A DNA stretch of 64,000 nt, taken from the NCBI RefSeq assembly GCF_000003815.2, contig NC_049992.1, forward strand, positions 12,125,786 through 12,189,785, in the 5' to 3' direction. The translations under genes were made by a program, and so were the position numbers. A model generated the notes under the pieces. The model worked only from the letters and a program-made list of their open reading frames with translations, did not search any database and was not told where the DNA came from. Shown one piece after another: positions 35,801 to 50,800 of the stretch. This stretch comes from Branchiostoma floridae (taxonomy: Eukaryota; Chordata; Leptocardii; Amphioxiformes; Branchiostomatidae). Every line of letters begins with the position of its first letter. Position 1 is the first letter of the stretch.

Positions 35801-38800
35801 TCCATGTTTTGTGATTTAGAAACTTGCAGTCAAAATCCTGCCTCTGGTTTATTTGTCCATTTGAACTTTGTTATTTACTGAAAACAGATTTAACAGATAC
35901 ATGTGCATGACTGATCATTTATGTGATACCTGTAGTTTAGTCATGAAAGAAACTACATGTACATGATTACTCCAAGTAGGCAATTGTAACAGAATTACAT
36001 TAGAGGACCTTAATAAGTAATGGTCTAATATTGAACATATTTCTAACTTTTACAATTTTCGTCATTTCCACAGCCTGAAAAATTCCGTGAATCCTAACTC
36101 ATTGTTCTGGATTGGGCTGAGTGACCGTTTAGAACCGGGAGTTTTTAAGTGGAATGATGGTAATAGGTTACAACCCAGTGAAACTAACTGGCATCCAGGA
36201 GAACCTTCCATCACTTGGAGTGGTGAAAACTGTGTACTTTACTTGTCGAATACTTCTTCCAATCTATGGGTTGACCAACATTGTACAACACAGCTTGCCA
36301 GTTACATCTGTGAAGTACCTGGTACGTACATCTAAATGTCCTTATACCCCCCTCACATTAGGCGCGATTCGATCAGACGACGAGTCTGCGAGCTCTAAAT
36401 TACGAGGAGGCATGACCCTGACGGGGGAGCTCTGCCATTTCTTTGTCGGCATCAGGGTCATGCCTCCTTGTAAATTAGAGCTCGCAGACTCGTTGTCCGA
36501 TCGAATCGCGCCTAATGTGAGGGGGGTATAAACAGTGATTTTAGTTTGATAATCATCTTCTAAATTAAACAATATCTTCCCCTGCTCTACATGAAATATT
36601 TGACATTGCCCTTAATGTCAGAGATAAAGTTACAGGTAAATTTTTCACTTTGCTGTCAGCCACTGATTTTCATCAGACAAATGTTATGCAAAAGAATATA
36701 AGACAACTGTCTAACATTGCATTACTTTAAAAAAAAATTTCATCCATGAACTTAAAGCACTAAAACACCTCCTTTCCCCTTCAAGTACAAATTAAGTCCT
36801 AGTTGTACAAAGTTAACTTAATTTCTAGTTAGTAATACCCATTTCTTCACAAAATCCTCCTTTTGTCCACAGCACACTGTCCGTTTATAACTGTAAGTGG
36901 TCTGGCTGGTGACAGTGCCAGCAGAATGGGGACTTACATGCTTACCAACATGGTCGCAGCCGATCGCCCAGTCTACAAACACTTGACACATGATCAGTAC
37001 ATTTATGCCACTTATGACTCTAACCGCCCCCGTCCCGCGTCATGGTACATTGGACAAGACGTTGGTGCTTTTCGTGGTAAGACACAACATACATTTTTTT
37101 GTAATCCTACCATTTTGCTAGCCTGTGTGGGTGCCATCTGATTTCTACCAGGGCTCATTGTACTTGCTGCCCTAAAAAAGGGCAGAGAGTGCAAGGAGTC
37201 CGGTAGAAATCGGATATTTATTAATTAGCTACATTATGTATATATTTAGCTTGAATAATGTTTAACAGGACATTGTCTTACTTACTATAGAATTGTCGTA
37301 AACCAAATAAGATAGAATATTCCTTGATTTTTTGTGAGATATTAAAGGAGCTAAGTAACATTGCAATATTTCTATAAAACAAAATGGTCATGGTAATTAC
37401 ATTTCACATGTAGATATTAATAATTGGTGTTATACTTGTGTTCTCTGAATGATGGACTCTAGCATTTAGTAAAAATCTTAAGATGGTGGCTTATAGTGCT
37501 TGCTTCTCTTACCTGCACACACATAATAAAGGGAAATTTCTTCCAAGACGCAACTCATCCTATTATCATTTGCACAAAACGGTGCCTAGATGCATTACCA
37601 CCCAATGCTCTGTAAACTCATGAAATAAGTGCTTAAGTTCATACTTAAACAGTTTGAAGTGAAAGTATTAGCATTGTATCACAGATTACCTTTCTGTTGT
37701 GCAATTCTATTATTCACTTCAAACTGTTTCAGTATGACACTTATGAAGTTACATGGCATGATCTGACATTCTAGGAGCTGGACTTCCTTCAGCAGCTGCA
37801 GTCAAATTTGAAATCTAGACAATCATTAGGAAGTATATTGAATTATACTTTTCAGGCTGTCCGTTAGATTACACCCACACCCAAGGAAGATGTTGGCAGA
37901 TCCACAGGGAGGCAGTGACCTACTCCACAGCATTAGCAACCTGTGCTGCCGAGGGTGGTGTCCTCATGATGCCAACAAATTCTGAGCTGAATGGAGCACT
38001 AGAAACTCTAGTTAGGGATGAACGTGAAAGCTATTGGATTGGGTTGACGGATCCAGGGGATGGTGGGCGGTGGACTTGGACGGATGGTTCTGTGTTGGGA
38101 GATAGGGATTGTAATAAGTGGAGGTACAGTTGGTAACATCTATTATCATAATACCGGTACGTTTACGACGATTTCTCTAGCCATACTGATTTGACAAATT
38201 GTCAACGCATCATTTTCTCCAGTTACATGTTGTTGTTATAGGTTACCCTTGCCACTTCTTCTGTGTAACTTTTCTGCCACTCTTGTCCTGCTAAAAGCGT
38301 AATATTGTAATTGTAACACGCCGCGGAATTACACGGCGAACGGGCGCGTGGTTGGGAGGGGGTACAAAATACCGGTAGGAAGAAACACGGCACAATTAAC
38401 TGCCGCTATGTACATTTATACATCCTCTGATGTTCCTTCCTTTTCTGTCAGTAAATGCATAAAACATAAACCTGCATGAGCATACAAAATGTCATGAGAA
38501 AATGGACGTATACTGTCAAGAATTTTCATTTAACTTCTGTCCGTCACAACCGCTATGACGTAACACTTCACTGCTAGCGTAGATATAAAAATGGCGGGAA
38601 AATGGCTGCGTACGTTCAATTTTGCCCATTCAGTCGTAGATCCGGGCTATTATGCAACGGTTCTTCACACTTTTACATGAGTTGTAGGTCACCAACAGAA
38701 ATTCAAGATTGTTGTTGAATCATGTTCGTCTTGTGCCGTGAGCATGTGTAATTATGATCTATATAAATTTGGCAATGAATGTGACAGTGTGTTCGTCCCA

Positions 38801-41800
38801 CGACGAGCTGCCTACCCCGAAATTAAAAAAAAAGTATACTGAAAACTTTTGGCCTTGTTGTCTTCGAATGCATTGTTATCGATGCTTTGTAAATGGTGTA
38901 TTGGACACCTAGATGTCTGAAGTGTGCACAGCTCAGAAATAACTATTGTTGCATGTGTAGATCTCTTTAAGTTCCAGTATTTTTAATCTACCGGTATAAG
39001 TCTTACTACCGGTATTATGCCAATGCATGTTACAGAGATACGAGCCTGCAGTCTGGAAAGGGGGAGAACTACTGTGCTGCCATGATGTACGATTCGAGGC
39101 ATTTAAACTGGCATGTCACAAGCTGTGAGAACACATTCAGGTTCATCTGTCAAATCAGTAAGTCACTCAATTTAAATGCAATTTTTTTTAACTGCTCATC
39201 ATCAAGAGATATTGCCATTTTCTAAGTGTTGTGTGAAACAAGCTGAGCATGGATCATTCTACAGAAGAAAACAATTCATGAGAGTTCTCTTGCATTACAT
39301 TGTAAATGAGCACCCAAAAATCTGAGTACTGTCACAGTGACCATACATAGACATGTATTATTTGAGTTTATCTTAAATGAGTTACTTTTATCGAAGAAGG
39401 TTTGTAAGGTTTTATTATCAAATATTTCAATCAAACATAAAATTTTAGAAGTACAAACATCAGTTAGATTACTCAAATCACTAATCTTAGCTAATAAATT
39501 TTCCACAATACATTAACACAGTGAACACTACTTGTTGCACATGTACATTCTGCCAATGATATACATTGTATTGATCTTATAATTATTGTGCCATGTTTTG
39601 ATCATGCTTGGATTTTGTGCAGGTACCCTTTATACAGGTGGAACAAGTGCCCACCCTGCCAAGAAAGTGTTTTGGTTCAGAAAAGTTGACTCTACCTGGA
39701 CAATAATGCCTCAGCTTCAAGTTGACTGCCTTGGTATGGTTATTAGAATTTCACCTCACTATTTGACCAAGTGTTAAAGTAAACATGGTTTGATAGACAT
39801 GCAATGTGATCTCTCATTATTCTGTTGGGTACCACATTTAGTGGAAATCGTGGCCTTTTCAAGAACGTCTGACTCTACGATACCTGACATATGCACTCCT
39901 CAAGGATCTTGCTGCATTGGTATATCTCTTTAGATAGACCACAGTTTAAAATGCGACAGTCTGGTAACGACAGTCCTATGGGCCTGGCAGAATTATGGGA
40001 GTTGACATAATATAGGTAGATTTTTTTCCAAGTGATATTTCCAAAACTATTTGATATGTATTTTATGCCATTTTGAACTTGCATTTGTATCAAAGTTAGT
40101 GGTCATGTTTCAAAAGGTGCTTCATTACAACTTAAGCGTTAGCTGCACAATACCTCTGGGATCTTAACAATATTTGTGGCCTTTTCAATGCTTTTCATCA
40201 AGGGTTTCTTCTATGACATTTGATTTTATTTCTATCATTACACTTTGATAGCAAACAAAATACAAGAACTTCAGTTTTGATGTGTCCCTAGCAAAGTAGA
40301 TTTTAAATCACTTCATTCGTAAAATGTACAATTTTTGCTAAATATGTTTTGTATTAGCATATGATATAAGACTGACAGTTGTTTCATTTTTGCTCAATGT
40401 TCAGATGAAAACCCACTAGGCTTGGTGGCAGAGGTGGCACCAAACATCACTGTCTCCTCTGTGTGGTCTGATGCAGAGTTCTGTCAACCTCATGAGAGTC
40501 AGCTAAACTCTCCCAGTGGCTGNNNNNNNNNNNNNNNNNNNNNNNNNNNNNNNNNNNNNNNNNNNNNNNNNNNNNNNNNNNNNNNNNNNNNNNNNNNNNN
40601 NNNNNNNNNNNNNNNNNNNNNNTCTTCTTATATTTTGGAAAAGTCTGCACAATAACAGAAAGGATATTAAGCAAATGAGCATGTGTTGTGTGCATGTGAG
40701 CATGTGTCAAGTATCAAGTCATGTTGAAGTATAAATGTATTACAGGAACCTCCTTGAAATGTCAAATTTCTTAAATGTACAGTACTGAATATAGCAAATG
40801 AGTTTGGTGTTTCTCCATGGTTTGGATGGCTCTTTCCCTAGATACCAAATGAATCTGGCTTGTATGAACACATCTAAGATCAAAGTATATCTACATGTAG
40901 CCAGTAACTGAAGTTGGTTATCCATATGCAGAGTAGAGACATCAAAAAAGGTTTGTTCACAAGTGGCTTCATGTGTTTGTACAGGTGAATCTTTGGTCAG
41001 AAACAGCCATCAGTGGAGTCATCACCAAAGGCAGAGCGAATGGTGCTCCCTATGAACGTGTAACAGCATACAAACTGCAGTATAGCTCTGATGGGACCAC
41101 CTGGACTACTTGTACTGATGAATATGGTGAAGAAAAGGTAAAGAATTTTACATTGTCAGAAGTCTTGTGATTGCATTTACTGAGTATCTTTTGAATATCT
41201 GTTAAGTTTTTTTGTATGGCTGAGATGAATATCATGGCCAAAGTTGCTACCTCTGCCCAATATATCACATGGGTTGAGCCCCTAGGCCTTCTTTAGATAA
41301 CTTTGTCTAGGTCCTCCTGACCTTTGTTGTAGGACAACACACGGTCTTGGGACTCTTGGCACTAACGTTTTCTATCATTTTAGATTTTCACAGATGACAC
41401 TTCAGTGGAAGCAAATATTGGGGTAACCCAGTATCTTGAGGTGCCTGTTTTTGCGAGGTACGTCCGCATTTTACCACAGATGTGGAACACCCATATCAGC
41501 ATGAGAGTGGATGTGCTGGGACTACTTCCTCAAGGTAAGCTGGATGGAATTTCATGCAGTTTTCTTTAAAAACATGGAAGCTGGGGTAGTAAAGACAATA
41601 ATCTTTCAGCTATGGGGGGGTATCAGGTAGAATACTGATAGCAGCATATTGATGTTTCCATTGCAAATCTGAGCCAATATGATGGCTCCCCAGGTCTTCT
41701 TGTTTTCCTAATATGAAGGAAACAGGTGCTCAGATCTCAAGTAACCTCAAAACAAACAATCTGCCTTTTAATCACTTTTTGATCACTCTTTTGATAACAG

Positions 41801-44800
41801 TAGATTGTTTTTCTCCTTGGTGCTGAAAAGTTTGAGGTGGGAGCTGTCTGTGATTTTAGTGACATCCTGAGTCTTTCTTTGCATTTGCTTCAGAGACAAC
41901 CATTCGGAGGTGTGGCAATCAAGCAACAGAGCTTTCCTGCCCTGAAAATATGGCCTTATCCATTGTGGATGCTAAATATGGTCGTCAAGCTGCAGTCCCA
42001 ACATGTGGAGGATCAACCAGCAGCACAGATTGTCATGCTGCAGACAGCCTGCCTATTCTAAGGGGGATGTGTGAGGGTGAACAGCACTGCACAGTGGCGG
42101 CTAATGGTTACACCAACATCTTTGGCGATCCTTGTCCGGGGACACACAAATATCTCCAAACCACATACCAATGTGTCGAAAGTATGAATTTTTGTATCTT
42201 AAAGAGAGGCTCAAGCCAATAATCTTCCAGTAGATGTAAGATGATTAATTCATGTTGCACTAAGAATTAATGTCTTACCGGGTAGTGCTAACTTTTTATA
42301 GTTTGCCACTAATGAAAGCCATAGAGTGACAGACAAGAAGTAACAAAGCCTATTCTTTCTTTTTATCATATTTTCTCATGTAGAGTATATGAAATGAAAT
42401 TATCAGTATTTTTCAAAACCAAAATGTAATTAACTACTTTTAGGCTTCTGGTTTCCCAGCATGCTGTACTTACCATTTTGCAACATTATGATTCATTGTG
42501 ACTGCAAATAAACAATAAACAAGATTCCACCTGGGAGTGTTGATATGTATGCATGAACTTCACTGAATGAGCCTATAGCATGATTTTGCAAAGGAGATTA
42601 GACTGCTTATTAAACACATTGATTTTCAAGGTCCTTTTGCATTACCAATGGCAGGTTGGAGTGAATGGTCAGTCTGGTCGGACTGTACCGTCTACTGCGG
42701 CAGCGTCGGGGAGCAGTCTCGTGTGCGTACATGTGAGAGTGTGCTGTCGTGTAAGGGGCTGGACTTACAGACACGGGATTGTGGAGACATTCCATGTGCT
42801 GGTTTGTGTTGGCATAAGCCACTCCTGTCTATCTTGTTCCTTACTTAGTCCAAGTCATTGTTATCAATATGTTGATAAAGTTTAGACATCTAGGTAATAA
42901 GATATGCCAAATAGTAATTACTCAAGCAATTGGATATGATTTTGGATATGGTCAGACATTTCAGATAACATCCATTATCTTTCGTTGTGACACTGACAGT
43001 GTCAGTGACAGTGATAGATAATGAATGATATCTAAAATGTCTGACGGTGTCCAAAATCATATCCAGTTCAGGGCTCAAAATCCATTTTTGGGAGTGCACC
43101 CAGCACCCAAAAATTTTTTGGTGCACCACTTAAGTTTAAGTAATAACCTAATAATAAAACTTAGTTACAAGCTATCAAATTCTTAAATGACAGACATTTT
43201 ATTATCTTTCCAACACTTAGATGTCAAGAATATGACGTATATTAGTATACTTTGATATCTTTACATACATAAACCTAAGAAAATATTTGGGTGCGCCCTG
43301 TGCACCCACAGAAAACAATTGGGTGCACAGCTCTAATTTTGGGTGCACCTGGGTGCACATGCACCCAGTATTTTGAGCCCTATAGTTGCTTGTAATGAGT
43401 AATTACTATTTGCTGTATTTTTATCAGTAGTCTCAGAATGACCAAAATGTTAAGTGCTTTCCAAGTTCACACTCTAAAGATGGGTGCAAGACAATTGACT
43501 CAGGTCACAAAAACAGGTCAGGTCTTCAAAGACTTATTTCTGGGTGACTGCCTAATTGTTGGAATGTCTTATTACATGTACTAGATGCTTACATTGACAC
43601 TGGTCAGCATTGGTGCAAGGAAAATTGACTGCAAGACATTGCATGGATGCCATTAACCCTCTCTGACTGATCTATGGATATTCCTTACAACAGCAGGTGC
43701 CAGTAATTGGAATATGAAGGGTGCATACAGTCATCTTCTATTCATAAAGCAGATAATAGATCACAGTTTTCATCATATTAAGCAGACAATATCTGAATCA
43801 GTAAGCGTATCATATAATCTGTGGCCAGTCAATTTGCAAGGAAGGGGTCCCTCCTCTAATTATGAACACCCTGAGATGATGTTGCCTTCAATGTACACTA
43901 ACTGCTTTTTCTCCAATCTTTGTGATCTTTTTTTTTTCTGACAGCATGGAGAGAGTGGAATCCATGGAGTCCGTGTTCCATCACTTGTGGTGATGTTGGC
44001 AGGAGGAGCAGAAGCCGATCTTGTCATGGCAAGGGAGGCTGTGTTGGCAGCTCCAGGGAACATGAGATGTGTAACATGGGGCGTTGTGCAGGTATAAGTC
44101 TTTTAAACAATGAAAAATCAACATAGTTTACTGACAAAATAAAACTAACAGCTTATCACCACTGGCTTTACTGACTGGGTCTGTACCATTTAAAGGTCAT
44201 AGAAATTGGCTTAGTAATCTGATTTCTTGTTCCAGTGTGTGTCATAGTTATTGGGTGACTATTTAGGGCTGGCATTGAGGGCATGTTTTGTACCAGTAGA
44301 ATACAGTCAAGACATTTTTAATAATAACCTGTATAAACTACATGACTGGTAGCAAACAAAGCATCATTTGAAGACAGCATATGCACAGGAAAAAATCATT
44401 TTAACTGATAACATATACTAGTCTGTACATTCTATGGTTGGTAGGGCAGAAAACATATTAAAATAATGTTGTTTGCCATTCATGTGTATTACAGATGCTG
44501 TAATGGGTGACTGTGGCTTTGACAAGGAGAACTTGTGTGGATACACCCAAGAACGCGGGGATGATGCAGACCTGGTCCGAGAGTACTATAATTCTAACCC
44601 ATATATCCAAGGCAAGATCTGGAACATTGTTATCTATCTATAAGGACAATGTCTAGATACCTATTTCTTACTTTGTTGTTAAACCATCTGGGTGCGTTAT
44701 GTATTTAACAACTGTTTTTGCCACCTTACAGGATATGTTGTATACCCCCCTGCACCTGATGTCATGGTCCGACTCACGTCACCTTTAGTGTCGTACCACA

Positions 44801-47800
44801 CATCAAGGTGTCTTAAGTTTGAGTATCGCAGAAGGCATGGTTACCACCAATTTGCAGATACTTGTAGTGTGACAGTTTACATAAGGTGAGATGATAAGGT
44901 CTTTATTGGAGATTGTTTTACCTATATTTAGGCTAGGTTTTCTTCCAGCTTCTTTATGTGAAGTCATACTTCAATTTCTTATCTGTTGTCTTGAGATTTC
45001 AAACGTCTTGAATAGTAACTTGTACTTGATAAACTTTCTCAGCCAGGTCAATGCTGGGGTAAACTGCATGGAGCATTCTGTAGTCCATTAACTTTACGTT
45101 ATCTGGATTAATATGCTGTTACTGTAGAATAAAGCCTTTATGCCATTCAATAACACAATAAAATTTTTCGAAGAGCGGTTTAATAAATCCTTTTTTGTGG
45201 CAGATTTGATGGAAGTATAGATCACCAGTATGCTCTGTGGAAGTCATCTCCTGTCATACCAGCAGACAAGTGGTCCACGGCATCTGTTGATATCTGTGCA
45301 TTGAAACACTTTGTGGTAAGCAAGACTAGTTTTGTGAAGGAAAAATGTGAAAGGATAATAGATATAGCGCTAGTTCACCTTTATCCGCGGGTTGACCTTT
45401 ATCCGTTGTCTTTAAAAACAGCACATTTATGAGTATTAGGTCTACAAACTGTGGTTTCAAATTTGCAATATTTTCAAAATGTTCAAATTTGAAACCACCA
45501 TCTGTCGACTTCATATCCTTAAAAACGCTTTTTTTACAAACAACAGATATAGATCACTCTTGGATAAAGGTGAACTAGCGTTACATTCGAGTGTTGAAAT
45601 TGAGGATTTAAAAGCACATTATACATCTTATGTTTTGCTAAGCCTTTGTCAGAACCCTGATAAGTCAAGGAATGATAAAAATGCTATGAACTGTGTTGAC
45701 TATGTACACATGTACTTGTACAATGTAGTTGTACTTGTCTAAACTATGTAAGTAGCTGTTGTACAATGTAGTTGTAATTGTCTAAGCTATGTAAGTAGCT
45801 GTATACTGTATTCAAATTGTTTTATGTAGCATCACAGCATGTGCTTATAATAGTTCGTTATTTTTTTTGTTATTTCCCATGTCTAGGTTATGTTTGAAAT
45901 ATTTGGAAATGTCATGTTGGACAATATCAAGTTCTCCAGCAGCAAATGCAGTGGTGAGTAATAATAACAACTATGCTCATATCATGATAGATGTTACTTG
46001 TATCCTGTCCTCTTGATAACATTGTAATGTGTATGCATTTCTCATGGATACCATTGCATCTATTGGATATGCATGCTGTTGTGAGCAAGATATACAAATC
46101 TTACTCTGAAGTTCATGATTAACCTTGTGGGAAGGTATATCAGACATTAAGATAGCTTTAAAGTTGAGTCAAGTGTGGGGAATTTTCAGTAAATGGAATA
46201 GTTATGTGATATTGATGGACAAATAGACTATGATACAGTTCAAGGGCATTAGATCTTTGTCAAACAGTACAGTTCTTACTAATGGCATGTGAATTCATCT
46301 ACCCTTATTTGTATGTCTAAATTTGTATGGAACAGAATTTGCTTACTGCCTTGAATGTTTAAGCAACAGATAGAGTGTCATTATTTGTAGAAGGCACATG
46401 AAATTTATGACAATATCATAAAAATTTTCACAATCTTTACTTTTCCATCATTCTCAGGATGTACCACACGAGACTACTCCTTTCCATGTCCAGTTGCTTC
46501 TGGCTGGTTTTTGGCCCGAGATGAGATGTGTGCGCCACCTAGCAGTTATACAGGGGGCTGCAGCACCTCTAACTTACATGCACTCTCAGCTCTGGAGAAG
46601 AAGAATTTGGAGGATGTGTGTGGAGTAAGATGGCCATGTGCAGGTGTGTCTCAGAAAAATGATCCAAAATGTTGAAACATGAAAGACTGCACTGTCAAAA
46701 TGGTGTGAAAGCTTGCTTTTTGATGTCCAAAGTGCCACTTGACAAAAGTGTGACAGTAACATTCATTCACATAATTTCACCAGGTGCCATTATACCGCCA
46801 CTTCAAAAAACGTGGTATTCCAGGCCTTCTCACGATTGTCTTATAAGATGTTGAGCACCTAAATATCTGAATTGTATTACATTTAGGATATTAACATTCA
46901 GTGTTCAAGACGATCTTGGGAAGACCTCTATTTTTTAGGTGGCGGTATTATAGCACCTGGTAGAATTATGATAGTCGATGTTATATCATCCAAATGAATT
47001 TTGTTCCTCCAGTACATTCTAAAATCAGTATTAAAATTGTGTTAGCATTTTCAGTTTCATCAACTGTTTACCTGAGTTTCTTTTTATAAAAACAACAACA
47101 CTGAAATTGCATTCTCCATAATAAAGGTCTTCAATACTAACTTCTTTTGAGCCTTTTTACAAAAATACATATAGAATTTAATTGTTACCAACTACATTCA
47201 AATGATATATGTTTATTTCCCCAATGGCTACTTTGCTGTACACTTAACAGCTAATTACTGTAAATGCAGAAATGTTCGCGGTTTTCGCGTCGACCACTTT
47301 ACCGCGAAATTAAATCCACCGCGAAAATTTTTCTATTAAGGTATTAGATTGCAGTAGATGGTGTTACCGCGAAATTAAATCCACCGCGAAAAATCATTTT
47401 TCCCGCTACCGCGAAATTAAATCCCCGCGAATTTAAATGCATTTACAGTATATGTTTTCTGTTCAGTCTAGATTTGAATGATTTTATAAAGCTAATGATC
47501 ATATAATTTCCAGATCATTGCCATGCATGTGACGGCACACAGGACATCACAGAGCCATCTGGGTGTTTGCTGAGCCCAAACTATCCTTACAACTATTTCC
47601 AGGTAAATGTACAGAAATTCATTGTGGTACTGAAAGTCATATCAATTGGTAACAAATTTTTGCTATGTATGTTGTGTATATGTGTCCTATAAATTATCAC
47701 CACATGGGAAAAGCAAATGATCAGGATATACATGTATCAGGAGTTAAGGGAACCATTAGGCAACAATTTTGTGTTTGGACTTAGAATGTTTTAGAAAATT

Positions 47801-50800
47801 AGGTAAATCCTCTCTTTTTGGTAGATCTGGAGCAGATCAGTAACATATTTACTCCTTGAGCTAAATTTGTAGGTTTGTGATATTAAGGGTAAGAATCTGG
47901 TTTATATTTTGGTGGCATCCCATTTGTGGTACTGCATATACCATTAATGCCTAGCAAAATGCTTCTATAATTGTTTACTTCTAACATGTTGACACCAAAC
48001 CATATTTTTGTCTCAGAAAAGTCTACAGAACCTTCCACAGAAATTGCTTCAAATATGTAATTCTAAACTGTCATTGCAAACAGGAAACACTGTGTGCTTG
48101 GAAGATCATTGTTGAGAAGAACAAGATTGTGAGTCTTTCAGTCACATCCATAACACTGGAGGAACATCCTGACTGCATCAAAGACTCCCTGACCTTTTAC
48201 GACGGAGAAGGAGATGATGCCCCCGTCTTACGTCGACTGTGTGGCAGTGCTACTCCCAGGACCTTCTACTCCACAGGAAATACTGTGTTTGTGAAGTTTC
48301 AGTCCAACTTCAATCAAGAGTTTGAAGGCTTTGTGGTTACTTACTCTACTGGTCAGCCTCATCGTAAGTGAAGCACTACTGCCAGTCATTTTACATATCC
48401 ATGATATAAATTTTAGTTTCAAGGGGCATCTTGACCCAATCCTATCATCACCCTTTGATTGAGATAGACAACAGCAACTTGAGTACCTCTCCTTGGTGCT
48501 GAAATGAGAGGTGTTACTTTAAAACTTCCCACAACTACTACATGCAGATTGCAGAAAATAATACATCACTGATAAACATACCTTTCTCAATAATAGTAGT
48601 TGTATGGTAGTGTAGAATACAGTACATTAGGTTCAGTTGGGTAGAAGTGTTGATTCCAGTTTGGGCCACTCTTCAATTTAATTTACTGACATCATTGGTC
48701 CCTTTGGTTAGACCAATGCTCTCTTTAGATATATTCATGTGTAAAAATGTAACCAATGGTGTTAACCACCACTTTGCATCCCATACGGAAGCAACAATGG
48801 CTTTCTGATTTTTAGATCAACAGGTTAATTTTGTGAATTTGAAAACATCATTTGTGGGATACATGCCTCACAACATTTTCACAGTTTTGCCAGTCCTATT
48901 TACAGCATTCCTTTTTTCTTACAGGATGCTGGGGTAGACTGGTTGGTGTAAGTTGGATGAATTTAAGAGACCCAATAATCACTGCATCAGACAAATCTAG
49001 CCTGCACTTTGGGGAGCACCAATCAGAGGAAAGTTGCCAGGAAGCCTGTATGCAGGTCAAAAGCTGCTGGGGTTATTCCTTAGAACTGACCAGCAACAAC
49101 TGCTATGGACTGCTGAATACAGATGACGAAAGGCATTACCGTTTTGATGCTGAGCAAGACCATGTCATCAGTGGATTCAGACAACCCTGTGATGGTATGG
49201 AGACATCCTTGAGCACATGCTCATTGATTTCTATAAATGGCTCTTCAAGAGCATTTCGTTGTAACGTGCAACACATTTTAGTATGAGAGAACCTTAATGG
49301 TCTTTTTTGTCACAAACTTGTTTAATCTTATGTAATGACAAAAGAATTTCATGTAACATAGCCACTTGTTAAAGAAGGAAGAAAAGGACTATGAAATAAA
49401 TGATTAGACTGACTGATTACTGCTGCATAGTTCTAAGACACCTCTTGAAACAGACAATCCTGTGAGTTTTGCTTGGTATCCAAGATCAATTTTAATTCAG
49501 AAAGCAAAGAGAGATCATGCCAAAGTGTCACATTCGAAAAATGTCTTTGTTGCGGCTGTTGTCAACTGTCAATATACATGTAGTCAATTTTAATTCAGCC
49601 TATTCTGACCTTTTCAGTGCAATATGATAGGCGCATAGACAAGAGTGTTGTTTTTGGCCTGGTGCCTGTCGGAGGAAGTGACATCAGGCCAGACACTATC
49701 TTCTTGGGAGAATTCCAAAGTGAAGCAGCCTGCGCATATGCATGTTCATTAGAGGCCTCTTGTTTGGTAAGTTGGTGGTTTTGACTTGGATGTACCAATT
49801 ATCAACTGAGATGCAAAAACAACATTCAAAGTTTCAAAATCAATCCATTCATTGTACATTCATGAATGAATTCAAAAGAAAATATTACAGCTTTTTTTTT
49901 TATATCAAGTTTGACCAAAAGTAAATAAAAAAAGGCCCGTTGTGAAAAAAATGCTAATAGTGATATAGATTGATTTAGGATTATCTAGCTCAAGTTGAAT
50001 TTTATCAACAATGATTGTTTTATCCCTCTAGCTATAACCATTGTATTTGCTTGTTCATCTCATCAGGCATATACATGGATTACTAAAAGCAACATGGAAC
50101 ACATGTTGCAAAAGTGCTATGGGAGGAATGTAGCCAATCCTGTTTTAGAGCAGACAAGAGGCAAATACTCTGGTATAAAGGTGCAGCAATCAGGTAAGTT
50201 TGACTACCTTGACCCACCTACAATTTTGCTCATTTGCCTTTCATTGATTGCTATCAAAAATGAAAGTTTCTTCTTCTTTACCTTCATCTTTTTCTGGGGA
50301 CAGAACACCTAGCAGGAGAGCATGTCTTTTTATCAAGGCTTCTGGGAAATAAGATGGCTTTGATCATGATAATAGTTTGGTCAGATGGCCATAAAGACCA
50401 GACATCCTTTTCTATTTAACAACATCTTATGTCATCCTGACCCAGCCATAGGACAGATTGGGACTGAAATTCAGATCCATTAATTAGTTTAAGATTTTTT
50501 GTTTACACTTTCTCATCTACATGTAACAGCAGTATGAGATATAGCTTCAGTCAATGTGTTTGATTTGTTTTGTTCAACAGTTTTAACAAAGCCCACAGAC
50601 CTTGCTGTCCAGACAGTCACACCCAACAAAATCAGCATCTTATTGGTGACAACTCACGAAGTGCGCATCTCCTGCATCCCTAAGTGCAACAACGTAACAG
50701 TGGGTGAGATCAATGGAGTGACTATTGCAACTTTCAATGAGCTGCAGCAGGCAACAAATTCCACCATATATGTGCGAGCTTTTGAGAGGTTCGTTGAGAG

